Shown here one piece after another: positions 1 to 10,274 of a DNA stretch of 64,000 bases. The DNA lies in NCBI GenBank assembly GCA_022478985.1, contig JAKSZP010000192.1:1-64000 (forward strand). Direction: 5' to 3'. Position numbers and translations under genes: made by a program. Position 1 is the stretch's first letter; each line of letters begins with the position of its first letter. The DNA comes from Massospora cicadina. Lineage: Eukaryota > Entomophthoromycota > Entomophthoromycetes > Entomophthorales > Entomophthoraceae. The notes under the pieces are model-generated. The model was not told the origin of the DNA, did no database searches, and saw only the letters and a program-made list of their open reading frames with translations.

Positions 1-470
1 AATTGAAAGGATTAACAGAAAATGGTATATATAAGGGAAAAACTTGGCTACATTTAATTTAATCTACTTAGTCATAGAACTATTTTAATAAATAATTACT
101 TATTAGTGTAATGACTTGTTTTTAATTCAAATTAAGCTATAAGATCAAGAATTTTCACCCAGTATGCAAATAAAAATGCAATTGATATTTAACTCATTTA
201 TCATAAAGATTTATCTAAAATTATTTATGTCAAATCTATAAATAGCTATCTGTCAGTTTTAATATAAATTTCAAGAAAACTTTAGAAAACTTTACTATAA
301 CTTCTGAAGAAATCTAATAACACCTAAGTTGATTGCACTGAGGCCTAAGTGTTATGAACAAAGATATTGACTTCTGTATCAAAAGATATTCAATCTATAA
401 TAATCACTATTTTTCTCTCTCACAAACATCACTTTTTAAATCAAAAAAAGAATTTAGCAAGAATTGAGAA
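1..470. other. AT-rich flank without a recognised gene
   Basis: This stretch is strongly AT-rich with stops in every frame and no recognisable motif. It is the DNA upstream of LINE A. The exact 5' boundary of LINE A is not marked by a clear duplication and is placed near 480 only because GC content and ORF1-like sequence begin there. Confidence 0.5.
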
Positions 471-1689
471 AGCAACCATCTGCCAGTGCACACTGCAATT
501 ATAGAGCAGTGATCCACGGCCAACCACCTAATTGTAGGGAAGTCAATCCGCCCTGTTTGTGCGCAGCACATAGAAATGGATGACTTTCCTGTGCTGATAT
601 TAAATAAAAATAATACAAAGGATGCTAAGATGGACGTACCATCTAATGAACTTCCTGATGGCCCAAGCCCCCAAATGACTAATAATGGGGAAGAGTAATA
701 CAACACGTGTATGTCAAGTAATGATTTGGTGACACAAATGATGATGAAAAGCGTGTCCACGTCAAAGGGTTACAGTGCCCTTGCAACGAGAATGGATAAT
801 GGGGCCAACTCCCTAGGATTGGTGGCTGCCAACAACCAGATGACAAGAGACACCTTTTGAGGAGCGAGGCCTGATGCCTAGAACAGCAGTGTCAGGAATA
901 TTCACCATCAAACCTCAAACAGTAGAGAGGATTGGGGCCTCGCAGGGTAATAAAACTTATGTGGAAAAAACAAAAAACCTGGACAAAGTATTAGTTGAAT
1001 CTGGAACTGACTCAGATTCAATTGACAAAAATCAGCAGCTCAAACCAACAGAGCAAAGATATAAAAAGTTTTCTATCAACATGGAGAAACTTACTGAATT
1101 CAATCAAAGTATTTGAGTAATAAAGAAGTTGTGAACCAGTTCTGACAAGGCCCAGTTGGGGAGAAGAACAGTCCCTGACCAACATTAATCCAGCGACCTG
1201 AGCAAATCGTCAGGCATGACCCCTGATACACCATTGGGTGCAATCCCTGATGAATTTATGTTGACAGGGGGGCCTAGCTCAATCCAGAATTGACAGCCAA
1301 TCCTGAATGGACCATTGGGAACAAACCCCAAAAATTTTAGACTTTCAGAGGGGATTAGAGTAGCACAAAGCCAATTGCCAAACCAATATGAACTACCAGG
1401 GACTAACCCCAATGGGGGTGAAGCTTTTTCAGGGACCAAATCTGAGGGATTGGACACTCATGAAAATTTGGCAAAAAAACCAAAAGTACTGCCAAAAGGG
1501 CTGAAACACTGATAGCCTTCAAGTTGGTGGCCAGGGCTCTGGTGAAATATACCCCAATTCAGTCAGACATGTTGGTGCGTTGAGGCATGTCTACCCGAAA
1601 AGTCAAACAATGGGAAGCCTTCCAGTTCCTGTACTCTATAGGACTCAGTGGGTCTTAAAAGTATCAAACCAGCCGTCATGGCTTTGAGG

Positions 1690-3035
1690 TGAGACCACAA
1701 GTTTTCTGCTGGAGCAGCCAAATGCTGGTTCAATACCCAAATCTTGATTGACATGGCGGTACTATTCAAAGCATCACAGGTTTGGACTGAAGACGCCCTG
1801 GAATGGATGAAAATCCCCATGGAGAACAAGGTGATTAAAGCTGCAATTCGTAAAGAAATAAAAGTGGTGGATGCAAAGGCCTGGATGGATGCCAGCATTG
1901 ACCTTTTAAACGCGATGGAGTATAACAAGGTAGTAATCACAGCACAATATGCCCAAGCCATCAGGAGCTCGGGCCTCAACCCAACAGAATTAGCCAAATA
2001 CACAAAACAGTTCCTAAACGCCTTGACTGCCCTTGAATGGGCCTGACACACCATTTCAGTAGACACAGCACTGGAATGGTATAATACCACATTCTTCCCA
2101 GAGGAGGCACTACTGTGGATTATGGTCAGGTTCAAGGCCACTGAGGCCCTACACTGGTCATATATTTGAATCCTTTAGCCACTGCATTGGACCTGATGAA
2201 AGCGGTATGGACAAAGGAAAAAGTGGTGGAGTGGGGACCTTTCCAGGATTGGTCACTGGAAGAGGCCATCAACTGGTCTGCCAATGGATTCACACTGATG
2301 GAAATGAAATACTGGTTTTGAGTGGGGGCCAGTATGGATCTAGTGCGCGAATGGGCAGAGCTGGGGGTGACTAAACCGATTTACAAACTCTTAGAGGCCA
2401 ACCATTCCCAATTGAAAAGTGGAAAATCTGGTGCAATGTCGCAACAATTGCCAAAGACTCAGACTGAGATGCAGCAGGGCTCACCCCTGAGTCAGCCCAA
2501 CTGTGGATGGAACATGAGATTTCACCGCAGGTGTCAATGGCAATGAATGGGGTCACGACCCCAGACTTGAACTGGGAATGGCTCAAAGCAGGGATCCGCA
2601 TCAAAACCATCCAGGATTGGAAGTAATCCTTCTTAGAACCAATGCTAGTGGACCCATACGCTGCCAATGGTTTCAGCCCCTCTGAAGCATTCCGATGGAG
2701 TGAAGCGGGAGTTCCAGCAGCCATGGCATGAGTATTTACAGATGGGGGCTGGAATAGCGTCACAGTAAGGGACTGGTGCCAAAGTAGCTTGGTTATGCTG
2801 GAGGTCCTTCAAAAATACCTTTACCCAACGTGAAGCCTGGAATCCGCCCTCAAGTGGTACTGACTGGGGCTCTTGCCAATGGATGCCCTCGAGTGGCAGA
2901 ACCTTGAGATCAGAGCTCAAATGGCTAAAAGTATCAGACGCCAAGGTTCTAACATTCATCTTATCAAAGCGTTCCTCAACTGGGGGTTCAGCCTCGATGA
3001 ATTGGTAAGCTGGATTTTGAAAGGGAAACCCTGCT
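1690..3035 (+). repeat. tryptophan-anchored short protein repeat array inside LINE A ORF1
   Basis: Across several frames the translation repeatedly follows the pattern A-x2-W-x3-G-(F/I/L/V)-x4-A-x2-W. Examples are TEDALEWMK, AKAWMDAS, PEEALLWIMVRF, SLEEAINWSANGF, LVREWAELGV, TPESAQLWMEHEI, NWEWLKAGI, SEAFRWSEAGV, PMDALEWQN and AFLNWGFSLDELVSW. The period is about 12-13 residues, suggesting a helical solenoid of very short repeats. LINE B and LINE C ORF1 do not show it. The DNA itself is not obviously tandem, so the repeats are ancient at nucleotide level but preserved as a protein pattern. Confidence 0.65.
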
Positions 3036-3707
3036 GAAGTACCCAAACCAAGCGCAAAAACCAAATCCTACAGCGCAGCAGCAGCGCATACCAATGACAA
3101 CACCTGGAATGGAGCAGGGAGCCACATTGAGTACATCCATCAGTTGATCAGCGGGGCTTTACAGACTGCCAGGCACTGAACTTGTACCTAAAGGATGCTA
3201 TCTGAATCCACCTGCAGCTAGTGGAGGAGGAATGGTCCGACTTGATAATGTTGATTATCAGAAACTTGATGAAGTCCTAGCTGAAGGGGACTTCAATCAC
3301 CACTGGGTACCCAAATGAGGATATATAGATATAGCGATTCCAGACAAATTAGACCGCAAGAAACTCCTCGAAATTAGCATTAAATATAAGGGTATTTATC
3401 TGCAAATAGAGCTGACCAGATATGCTGAACAAACTGAAAGGTGGGTATCCTTCAAGAATCTCCCTACCAATCGTGAACAGGAGTAGGTGCATGAAGCAAT
3501 CCAGACCAGATTATCATACTATGGGGAAGTACAAGAATTCTGTCAAGCAGGCAGTACATCATGAAGTGCCTCCACTTCCGGACAGTGGAAGCGCTATATG
3601 AACTGGCACCCTAGATGAAGCCAAACAAGATTGCCCTACCCCATTTCATCCACCTGCCCGGCCTTGACAGGGTAGTATATGTTTAACAGGAAGATGCCAA
3701 ACAAGTG

Positions 3708-3749
3708 TGCCAGTTCTGTTACCAGACTGGCCACACAATAGCTCAATGC
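3708..3749 (+). other. CCHC zinc knuckle of LINE A ORF1
   Basis: Fourteen codons read C-Q-F-C-Y-Q-T-G-H-T-I-A-Q-C, an intact C-x2-C-x4-H-x4-C knuckle as found in retroelement nucleocapsid-like proteins. The same motif with the same spacing occurs in ORF1 of LINE B (10992-11033) and LINE C. Confidence 0.85.
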
Positions 3750-4263
3750 CACCACCATAAAGGTAAAACTATTTGGGAGTATGAATATGACCCCATCAGG
3801 TGGATCACCAAGGTTGGTACCAAGACTTTTTATCCGCCCAAAATCCAGAGAATGGATTCTGCACAGCCTAATAGAGGTGGCGGACATTAAATGCCAACAG
3901 CAAGAGTTGGACCTGGAACATAGAGAAGCATGGGAACAAGAAGTGTCAAAGCGTCCCAAAATGGATGGTAAGCTGTTTATAAATCCAAACCCCAAATCTT
4001 ACACAATGGATGAGGGAACCAATCCTGGACCAGCAGAACAACAACCAACCCAAGCGGAATGGATGGTCCATGAGGAGGAAAGATGTCAGAAGGCGGACCT
4101 GAAGAAGTCTTCCAAGAAAAGATGGATGCAGGAAGCCAGCAAATCAAAATCAAAGCCTGAAAAGCTGAAAGTGAATAATAAATTGAATTGGAAGTCATTG
4201 GCAAACAAACCTAATGTCATGGAAATGGCTGATAATAAGACTGGTCTCCCAGTCAGGGTGTGA

Positions 4264-6231
4264 GCACCCAGTGGAGAGCCCAGAATGCCAAGGTCACAGC
4301 AGTCCATGTGACTAGAAGAAGGGGGGATCTAGTGGGGATGTGAGGAAAGTAAATGTTTATAAAATTACCAAAGGCCCCAAGGCAAACCAGATGGTTGCAA
4401 TGGGGGCAACTGCAAGTCTTGCGGGGGCAACCCCCAAGAGTGGGAGAGGCGGTGAGGATGATGACTCCTCCAGGGTGCATGGTTGCTGGCCTTCAGTTAT
4501 GGGTAGGTGGGTTTGTGCGCCAGAGAGGGGCGGCACAGGGCCCACCGCACAGACAGGGGTGCTGTCAGAGGGTTATGGCCCCACAATGAGCATTAGGGCC
4601 AAGTCCCCCTTGATTGGGGTACTCTGGGGCCCTTAGGTGGGTGGGTTCAATGGTGGATGGGCCAGGCGTGGGGGCTGAGCTCACAGGCATTGGGGCGGGG
4701 GTGCCCTGAGGCTGCTCCAATAGGGGAGCGCTCTCAGAAAGCCCAACAGCAAAGAAAATGGATGAGTTCGCATTTAACAGATATGCAAAAATGGATGGAG
4801 AGTCAACTTCATCATTGCGAGTGAGGCGGTTCACCTGCGGATACAATCCACCGCCATGTGGCAGGGTTGAGTGACTGGATGACCCACTCAGCGATCATTG
4901 GGATAATTATTTGGGTGGTGGCGCACTTTGTCGGATTGATCAGCGGAATTTTGAACAGGAAAAACAAATGGGCAGAGTCTGTGACAAGGCATTTGGGGTA
5001 ATTGGCTTTATTTTAGTGCAAAGTGTGAGGAGAATAGAGAATGAACTGAGAACTGCTCATAGACAGAGCAGTTGCCTTAAGTATTGGGTGGTTGGGGATT
5101 GGCGATGGGGTTTATTTGCTGGTGGGTGGGTGAGTGGATGGATGGTTTTCAAAATCTTAAAAATCAAAATAACTTTTGCTGATTTTCCCAAATTTTTGGG
5201 GCCAGACCAGGTCAATGGTACCAATCTGGGCCTTGATCATTTAAGTTGGGCAGCTCATGTGGTTCAGATTTCCCAGATTTGTCCCAGAGGGCTGTGGCCT
5301 TGGTGCTTGGTTGTCCACAACCTGGTCTGGGCTCTCAATTCAATTGTCTGCATGATCCAAACTTCTCAGATCCGTTCTGGAAGGTGGGAGTAACTGGTCA
5401 GAGTCACGGGTGGCTAATTAAAAACCCAAATCAAGTTCCAATCTGACTTTTGGACCTGACCAGTCCGGAATGGCTCCATTAGCCCAGAATTTGCAGACTG
5501 GGCACTGATGCCTGCACTGGCTGTTTCTACAAAAATTTGGTAATTTTTCCCTGGTGAGTGAGATGTCCCAGGGGCCCGCCCAAGGCCCCTAGCCTGCATG
5601 ATCTCCTGGAAGGTCCCCTCTATTAATTTTATCAGGGTTGGGGAGGGGGAGGGGAGAGATCTGAGTACCCTAGGCGGAAGGGCAGTTACCCAGCGCTCAT
5701 CAACCACATGCACCAGGTCGCTCAACTGCAACAGGGGGTCCACTTGGGCCTTTGGTCCCCTTTTGGTCTCGAAGGGATGCTGCTCCCTATCCAGTTGTAG
5801 GGGCTGGTCCCAAGACTTACACTTAAGGTGACTGGCAAAAAATCAGCAGATGTGACAAAATTGGCAAAGTTGGCCAGACAATCACCAACTAAAAAATTGA
5901 GTTCTGCCGCTAAATCAAATGTAGGGGTGAGAATCTAAATGACAGATGAGGGGAAATCTGCCACTCCACCAGAAAGGGACAAGGGGCACCCAGACCCAAT
6001 CATATAACTATCCCCACTATCCATCAATATGGAGACAGTGATGGCGACAATTCCCCAGTACACAGAAGCCCAGGAATATAATCCCAGTCCCAAATAACCA
6101 ACCCTGTAAATGAATAATACACCCCGCCAACCATTGACACCATCACCATCTACCAACCAGACCTCAGTACGTGACTCTATCCACAACCCAGACAATGCTA
6201 AAACTCATACCTGTGGGTTAGGCAGCCAGAA
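4264..6231 (+). other. LINE A inter-ORF region, ORF1 C-terminal remnants
   Basis: No long frame survives. The sequence becomes G-rich around 4400-4700 and 5100-5150, and the 5850-6230 part is a Pro/Ser/Thr-rich degraded frame leading up to the ORF2 start. About 2 kb between the knuckle region and ORF2 is long for this class. The middle part (about 4880-5850) looks like an inserted LTR-like segment, listed separately. Confidence 0.45.
4880..5850 (-). repeat. divergent relative of the chromovirus D long repeat
   Basis: On the minus strand, 5743-5640 encodes DLVHVVDERWVTALP. The same peptide appears as DLAHVVDEWWVTAYP in the left long repeat of chromovirus D (51064-51020) and in frame-shifted form at about 57775. 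About three quarters of the bases match over this 40-bp core. The following bases, a GGCTGGTCCCAAGACTTACAC-like string at 5801-5823, also match GGCGCTCCCCCAGACTTAC at about 51150. This suggests a solo or partial LTR inserted between the LINE A ORFs. Similarity beyond these blocks is weak, so the boundaries are rough. Confidence 0.4.
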
Positions 6232-7260
6232 ATGAGGATAGCAACTACAAATTCTTGGGGGATGGCGAGCATACAAACGAGAAGGAGGAAGATGCACCAT
6301 TTAAAAACTAATAATAATATCAACCTAATTTTTATTTCAGAAACTCAAGCCAGTAACCAAAAGGAAAAGGTGCTGAGCTCAAACTGCGATGCAAAAAACC
6401 ACCCATGGTCCTGCCAAATAGGCTACCAAACCCTCTGGACGGACCATGTGGCGATTGTCACAATGGATAAGAAAATAAACCTGAAATTCGTGGAAGAAAC
6501 TCATGCTGGAAGGATCTTAATAGCGATGGCTACAAACAGAGAAACTGGCAAGAGCATATGAGTGATAGCAGTCTACGCCCCACCGAAGCTCCACAAAAAC
6601 CATATTTTTTGGGAATTCTTAGTAGAAGTGCCATCTGAAGAGATGATCATAACAGCAGGAGACCTGAACTGTTGGACAAATGTGAGCCAGGATATGTTCC
6701 TGATGAGAGAATGTCCCAACAGAAAGGCTGACGAGATGCTGGATTACCTAGTCAAATTGGGGATGTGCCTAATGATTGACAAAGAGGATGACGACCTGGC
6801 CAACTTAATGCAATGGTCATATGACGCCACTGGATCCCCACTGTCAGGATCACGTTTGGACTACATCCTAGTATCATCAGATTTTAAGCCGATGATGTCC
6901 AACAGAAATGATAGCATAAATGCTGAAAATGACCACATGGTCATCTGCATGGATATTGATATTGATGAACCCCCAAGGAACCACGAGTGGCAACTGGCAT
7001 CAGCCATGCTGAGGGATGGGGAATGGCGCCAAAAGATCGACGCTGGACTGGATCAACTAGTAGCGTATCTGGACAGCTGTCCGGAGTTGAACCCACTAGA
7101 ACAATGGACTTGGATCAAAATGAAACTGAAGCATGATAGCATAAAGTTTGAAAAAGCAATCTACTACAAGCAAACTGCCGCCGTGAAGCAGATGAAGTCT
7201 AAATTAGAAAGACTGAGGCTCACCTGGTGGGACAGCAAGTACTGGTGGAGCAAGTATTGA
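6232..7260 (+). pseudogene. LINE A ORF2, AP endonuclease domain
   Basis: This domain nicks target DNA to prime reverse transcription. The frame opens at the ATG at 6232 (MRIATTNSWGM...) and runs to 7260 with one in-frame TGA at 6559-6561. Visible endonuclease landmarks are FISETQ (the E of motif II), VIAVYAPP, AGDLNCW (the D-x-N motif), GSRLDYILVS and NDHMVI (the C-terminal D-H pair). The length of about 340 codons is normal for the domain plus linker. The start was chosen because it aligns with the start of LINE C ORF2, where the N of INANGL sits at the same place. Confidence 0.8.
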
Positions 7261-7505
7261 ACAACACACAGAAAGTATCAGGCCATAATGATGAAGCAAA
7301 ACTCAGAAAGATGGACCAATGCGACTTACTGGTATTAGAGCTTAGCGGGGACAATGGCCAAAGGGGGCCTGAAGCACCTCAAGGAAATTTGAACCAAGGC
7401 TAGGGTATGGGAAGTGGAGACAGTGGAAGGGGAAGTATCAACAGACCTGAAATGATCATTTGCAAGGTCGAGCAATTCTACAGTGATATTTTCTGAAAAT
7501 GAGAA
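7261..7505 (+). pseudogene. LINE A ORF2 linker between endonuclease and RT
   Basis: In the endonuclease frame the linker continues as a charged sequence (TTHRKYQAIMMKQ...) interrupted by TGA at 7258, TAG near 7336 and TGAs near 7390 and 7455. A frame change near 7490 leads into the RT frame. Confidence 0.55.
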
Positions 7506-8486
7506 ATGAGTGAATTGGTGACAAAAACCCTTATTGACCTGGTCAAGCTGGCACTGGGGGGCTGCGCACCAGAAGATGTTGCCAAGCTATCCACAGAAAT
7601 CTCTATCAATGAAGTTAAGAGGGCGCTAAAGGAGTCACCAAGAATAAAAGCACCAGGCCCTGACAGTATGTGTGCAGAAATATACAGCTTATTCTGAGAC
7701 TGCATTGCACAGAAGCTCAAAGCCCTCTTTAACCACTGTTTACAAAATGGCCAGCAAATTCTGGGAGGCCAAGTGACCCAAATCATACTTTTGTACAAAA
7801 AGGGCCTCTGACGCCAACTTTGGAACTGGCGTCCAATTGCACTATTGAATGCCAATTATAAGCTGCTCACGTGCATACTATCTAATTGACTGATGGCAAT
7901 GTCACTGCACACACTCCATAAGGCCCTGAATGGATTCATCAAAGGCTGTAGTATATGGGACAGCATTGTATCAGTCCAGAGCGTGCTCCAGGATGTGAGG
8001 AGTATCAAACAGGGGTACCTTATGTTTATTGACATGGAAAAGGCATATGGCCGAGTAACATGGTCATTCCTCCATGAGGCACTAAAGGCAGTTGGAATCC
8101 CCAACATTTTTTGAGTGTGGATAACTTTGCTGTACTCAGGCCTGGTAACAAAGGTGATTGTCACAGAAGGTATAACCAATGAAATCCCTGTTTGGCAGGG
8201 TCTCCGACAAGGTGACCCCATGTCACTGATACTCTTTAATTTTGCAGCTACCATTCTACTGATGGCAGCGGACGCGAAACTTCAGGGTCTAGTCCACCCT
8301 AATCAAATGCCACTGAAGATGCTAGCATTCACTGATGATACGGTAGTAGGCATAAGCTCACTGACTGACCTCCAGGGCGCCAAGGAACTATTAAACCTCT
8401 ACCAAATAGCTTCAAATGCAAAAATCAACTTGGCAAAAACCTCAGTAATGAGGATCAGCAACCCAAAATTTCAGCCTGCTGACTGA
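7506..8486 (+). pseudogene. LINE A ORF2, reverse transcriptase domain
   Basis: One frame holds the RT core. Landmarks are SPRIKAPGPDSM, NWRPIALLN, FIDMEKAYGRV (first catalytic Asp), GLRQGDPMSLILFN and AFTDDTVV at 8328-8339, the intact F-x-D-D active site. In-frame stops are TGA at 7695, 7809, 7887 and 8112, and again at 8484. Those at 7809, 7887 and 8112 stand opposite Arg in the homologous stretch of LINE C, so they are best read as CGA to TGA changes. The domain order and spacing are those of L1/Tad-like LINE RTs. It cannot make a full-length protein now. Confidence 0.85.
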
Positions 8487-9950
8487 CACAACGCCAATCA
8501 TGAACTCCCAAACAATCTGATACCTTGGGATACTATTCAACGATAAGGGATCCGCGGTACTGGAGACCAAACAGAAAATATTGTCAAGCTTATTAATTCA
8601 AATGGCATGCTGGAAGAGCGCCATATTATGCCTCAAGGAGAAAGTGCAGGCAATAAACGTCTTCATCTTCTCAAAGTTGTGGTATGTCGCTCATGTGCTG
8701 CCAATGAGCCCAAACTTAGAGAAGAAAATCAGGGCAATGCTCCAAACCTTCCTGTAGTTCAAGGCGAAGGCGGCACCAATACTTCTGGAAGCCCTGTTGA
8801 AACCAAAGAATGAAGGAGGCATGGGCCTCCTGGACTTCAAATCTCACGCCCAGCGTATATGAGGGGAATTTTTTCCTTAAGCTAACACAGATGCACATGC
8901 GCTGCTTGACTCTAGCATGGGGCGTGAAATGGGCAAGAGCCCAAGGCCTTCAAGAGCTGGTCTCTCCCCACTCAATATGTGAATGGATGGCGCACCACCC
9001 GTGGATAACCTCAAAAAGGTATCCACACTACTGGCAACTATGCAATTGGGCTGTGCGCCAGGGCGGATGGTCATTTGAGCAATTGGCCCGAGATGCTGAC
9101 CAAATTTAAAGGGATGTTGAAGCCCATAATTCTGCAATGATTTCTGCAATGAGCTGGGAGGAGCGTAATCTAATCGCCAACAAATATGCAACCAAGTCAA
9201 TCAGAATAAGGTACAAATTGACATTGATAGAATATGTGGATCTGCTCCAAAACTGGGATGCAATCCGCCCACCTGTCCACAAATCCTAAATGACTGGACT
9301 ACTGAAGTCTATGACACCAACTACTCAACAAGGGAGCTAATTTCGAGCCTGAACTCCCATTTTGGTAACAGTCAAACAGCATTTGGTAACCTGGCAGATC
9401 CTAAACTAGGCATATAAATTGGGAAAGCACAGCGGGCCAGACTACCAGCACAAAGAGTGCCCCATATGCGCTGAACTAAAATCAGACATAGCCCACCATT
9501 ATTATAATTGCGCCGTGTTCAAAAAATACTGGTCCACGATGCATCATATCCTATCAGGCAAACAATCACCAACAGGAATACATCCATCGCAGGATCTTTT
9601 CTTCACAAAAACACTGAGAATGGCTTTGATCCAACTATGAGCCTTCATTTACCATTATTGTGTATGGGTAATTCACTGTGCGCTTGTCACCAAGATTTTG
9701 ATCAATGAGCGCCCCCACCACAAAGGCTTGGCATTGAAGACCATTCAGATTATTTCCAATCAGCTCCATTGGGACTCAAAATTTTCGCGCCTAATCCCCA
9801 GGTGTTATAAAGCCACACATTTGGCTTTCCCCACCGGATCGCTCATCATAAACAATAAAGCAACTAATTGAATGAAAATCAAATGGCCTGTAAGCCTGCT
9901 AATGCTAGAACCATGGCTAGTGATGGTGATCACCAATCAGCAATGGTAAG
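8487..9950 (+). pseudogene. LINE A ORF2 C-terminal region with CCHC-like zinc motif
   Basis: After the RT the frame drifts. Around 8720-8850 one reads KPKNEGG(M)GLLDFKSH, the conserved LINE segment after the thumb. At 9458-9511 an intact C-P-I-C...H-H-x3-C motif (C-x2-C-x9-H-x3-C) matches C-P-R-C...H-H-x3-C at the end of LINE C ORF2. This is the zf-RVT-like tail common in two-ORF LINEs. Downstream, 9690-9950 still shows a degraded frame (LINERPHHKGLALKTIQ). No RNase H domain is visible. Confidence 0.65.
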
Positions 9951-10168
9951 AGGTGCTAGAACTCTAGTAGCCCAAACCCCCAGTCCTTTTTACCCTTGGC
10001 CAAATCACCTGTATTCCGCCCTCCCTCTTACTTTCCCTTAAAATTTATTTTAAAATAAAGTATGGAGTTTTTTAAAAATATATATCAAACACTAATCTAA
10101 TCTTACATGTAAACATCATTTAAATGTCTAAGAAATATTATTATACTAATTCAAGATTTGTCTTTATT

Positions 10169-10185
10169 ATAACACCCATCAGGGA
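10169..10185 (+). repeat. 17-bp target-site duplication, left copy
   Basis: ATAACACCCATCAGGGA is identical to 12083-12099. It directly borders the LINE B insertion on the 5' side. A perfect 17-bp match at exactly the two edges of a LINE-like unit is what target-primed reverse transcription leaves. Confidence 0.9.
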
Positions 10186-10200
10186 AACTCTCTTTAACCG

Positions 10201-10218
10201 CTCAAAGTCACTTTTGAG
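10201..10218 (+). other. small hairpin in the LINE B leader
   Basis: CTCAAA at 10201-10206 pairs perfectly with TTTGAG at 10213-10218 around a six-base loop, 57 nt before the ORF1 start. It could be an RNA structure of the element 5' end but a six-pair stem alone is weak evidence. Confidence 0.3.
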
Positions 10219-10274
10219 TGATTTTAAATTTAAGTTTATTTATCTACAGCCATCTGCCCAAAACCTATTCTTTG

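Larger units (their letters stand above)
576..4263 (+). pseudogene. LINE A ORF1 (nucleic-acid-binding protein), decayed
   Basis: ORF1 proteins of LINEs bind the element RNA and form the RNP used for target-primed reverse transcription. The likely start is the ATG at 576 (MDDFPVLILN...). The remnant holds, in order, a polar N-terminal part (576-1512), a tryptophan-rich repeat array (about 1690-3035), a segment near 3400-3540 reading WVSFKNLPTN, and a CCHC knuckle at 3708-3749 followed by a Lys/Glu-rich tail to about 4263. The WVSFKNLP segment lines up with SFANLPSHLPP in LINE B and WVTFSNLPTT in LINE C, so the three ORF1s share an RRM-like or DUF4283-like core (inference). The reading frame switches several times and carries TAA, TAG and TGA stops. 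Confidence 0.75.
480..10060 (+). mobile_element. LINE A, old non-LTR retrotransposon (L1/Tad-like)
   Basis: The order is ORF1 with a CCHC knuckle, then ORF2 with AP-type endonuclease, reverse transcriptase and a C-terminal CCHC-like motif, then a short AT-rich 3' end with an AATAAA-like run near 10053. All domains are on the plus strand in the order expected of a two-ORF LINE. At about 9.5 kb it is long for the class, partly because of an extra repeat array in ORF1 and an LTR-like segment between the ORFs. Many stops and frameshifts make it a fossil. It shares ORF1 architecture with LINE B (10186) and ORF2 architecture with LINE C (26679-33123). No target-site duplication could be identified; the 5' end is approximate. 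Confidence 0.85.

Noticed and set aside
6559..8486. Reassignment of TGA to tryptophan, given the many in-frame TGAs.
   Set aside because: Three TGAs align with arginine, not tryptophan, in LINE C, and conserved tryptophans are encoded by TGG.
7506..8486. LINE A as an active element because F-T-D-D and other RT motifs are intact.
   Set aside because: Several stops and frame changes in both ORFs rule out a functional product from this copy.
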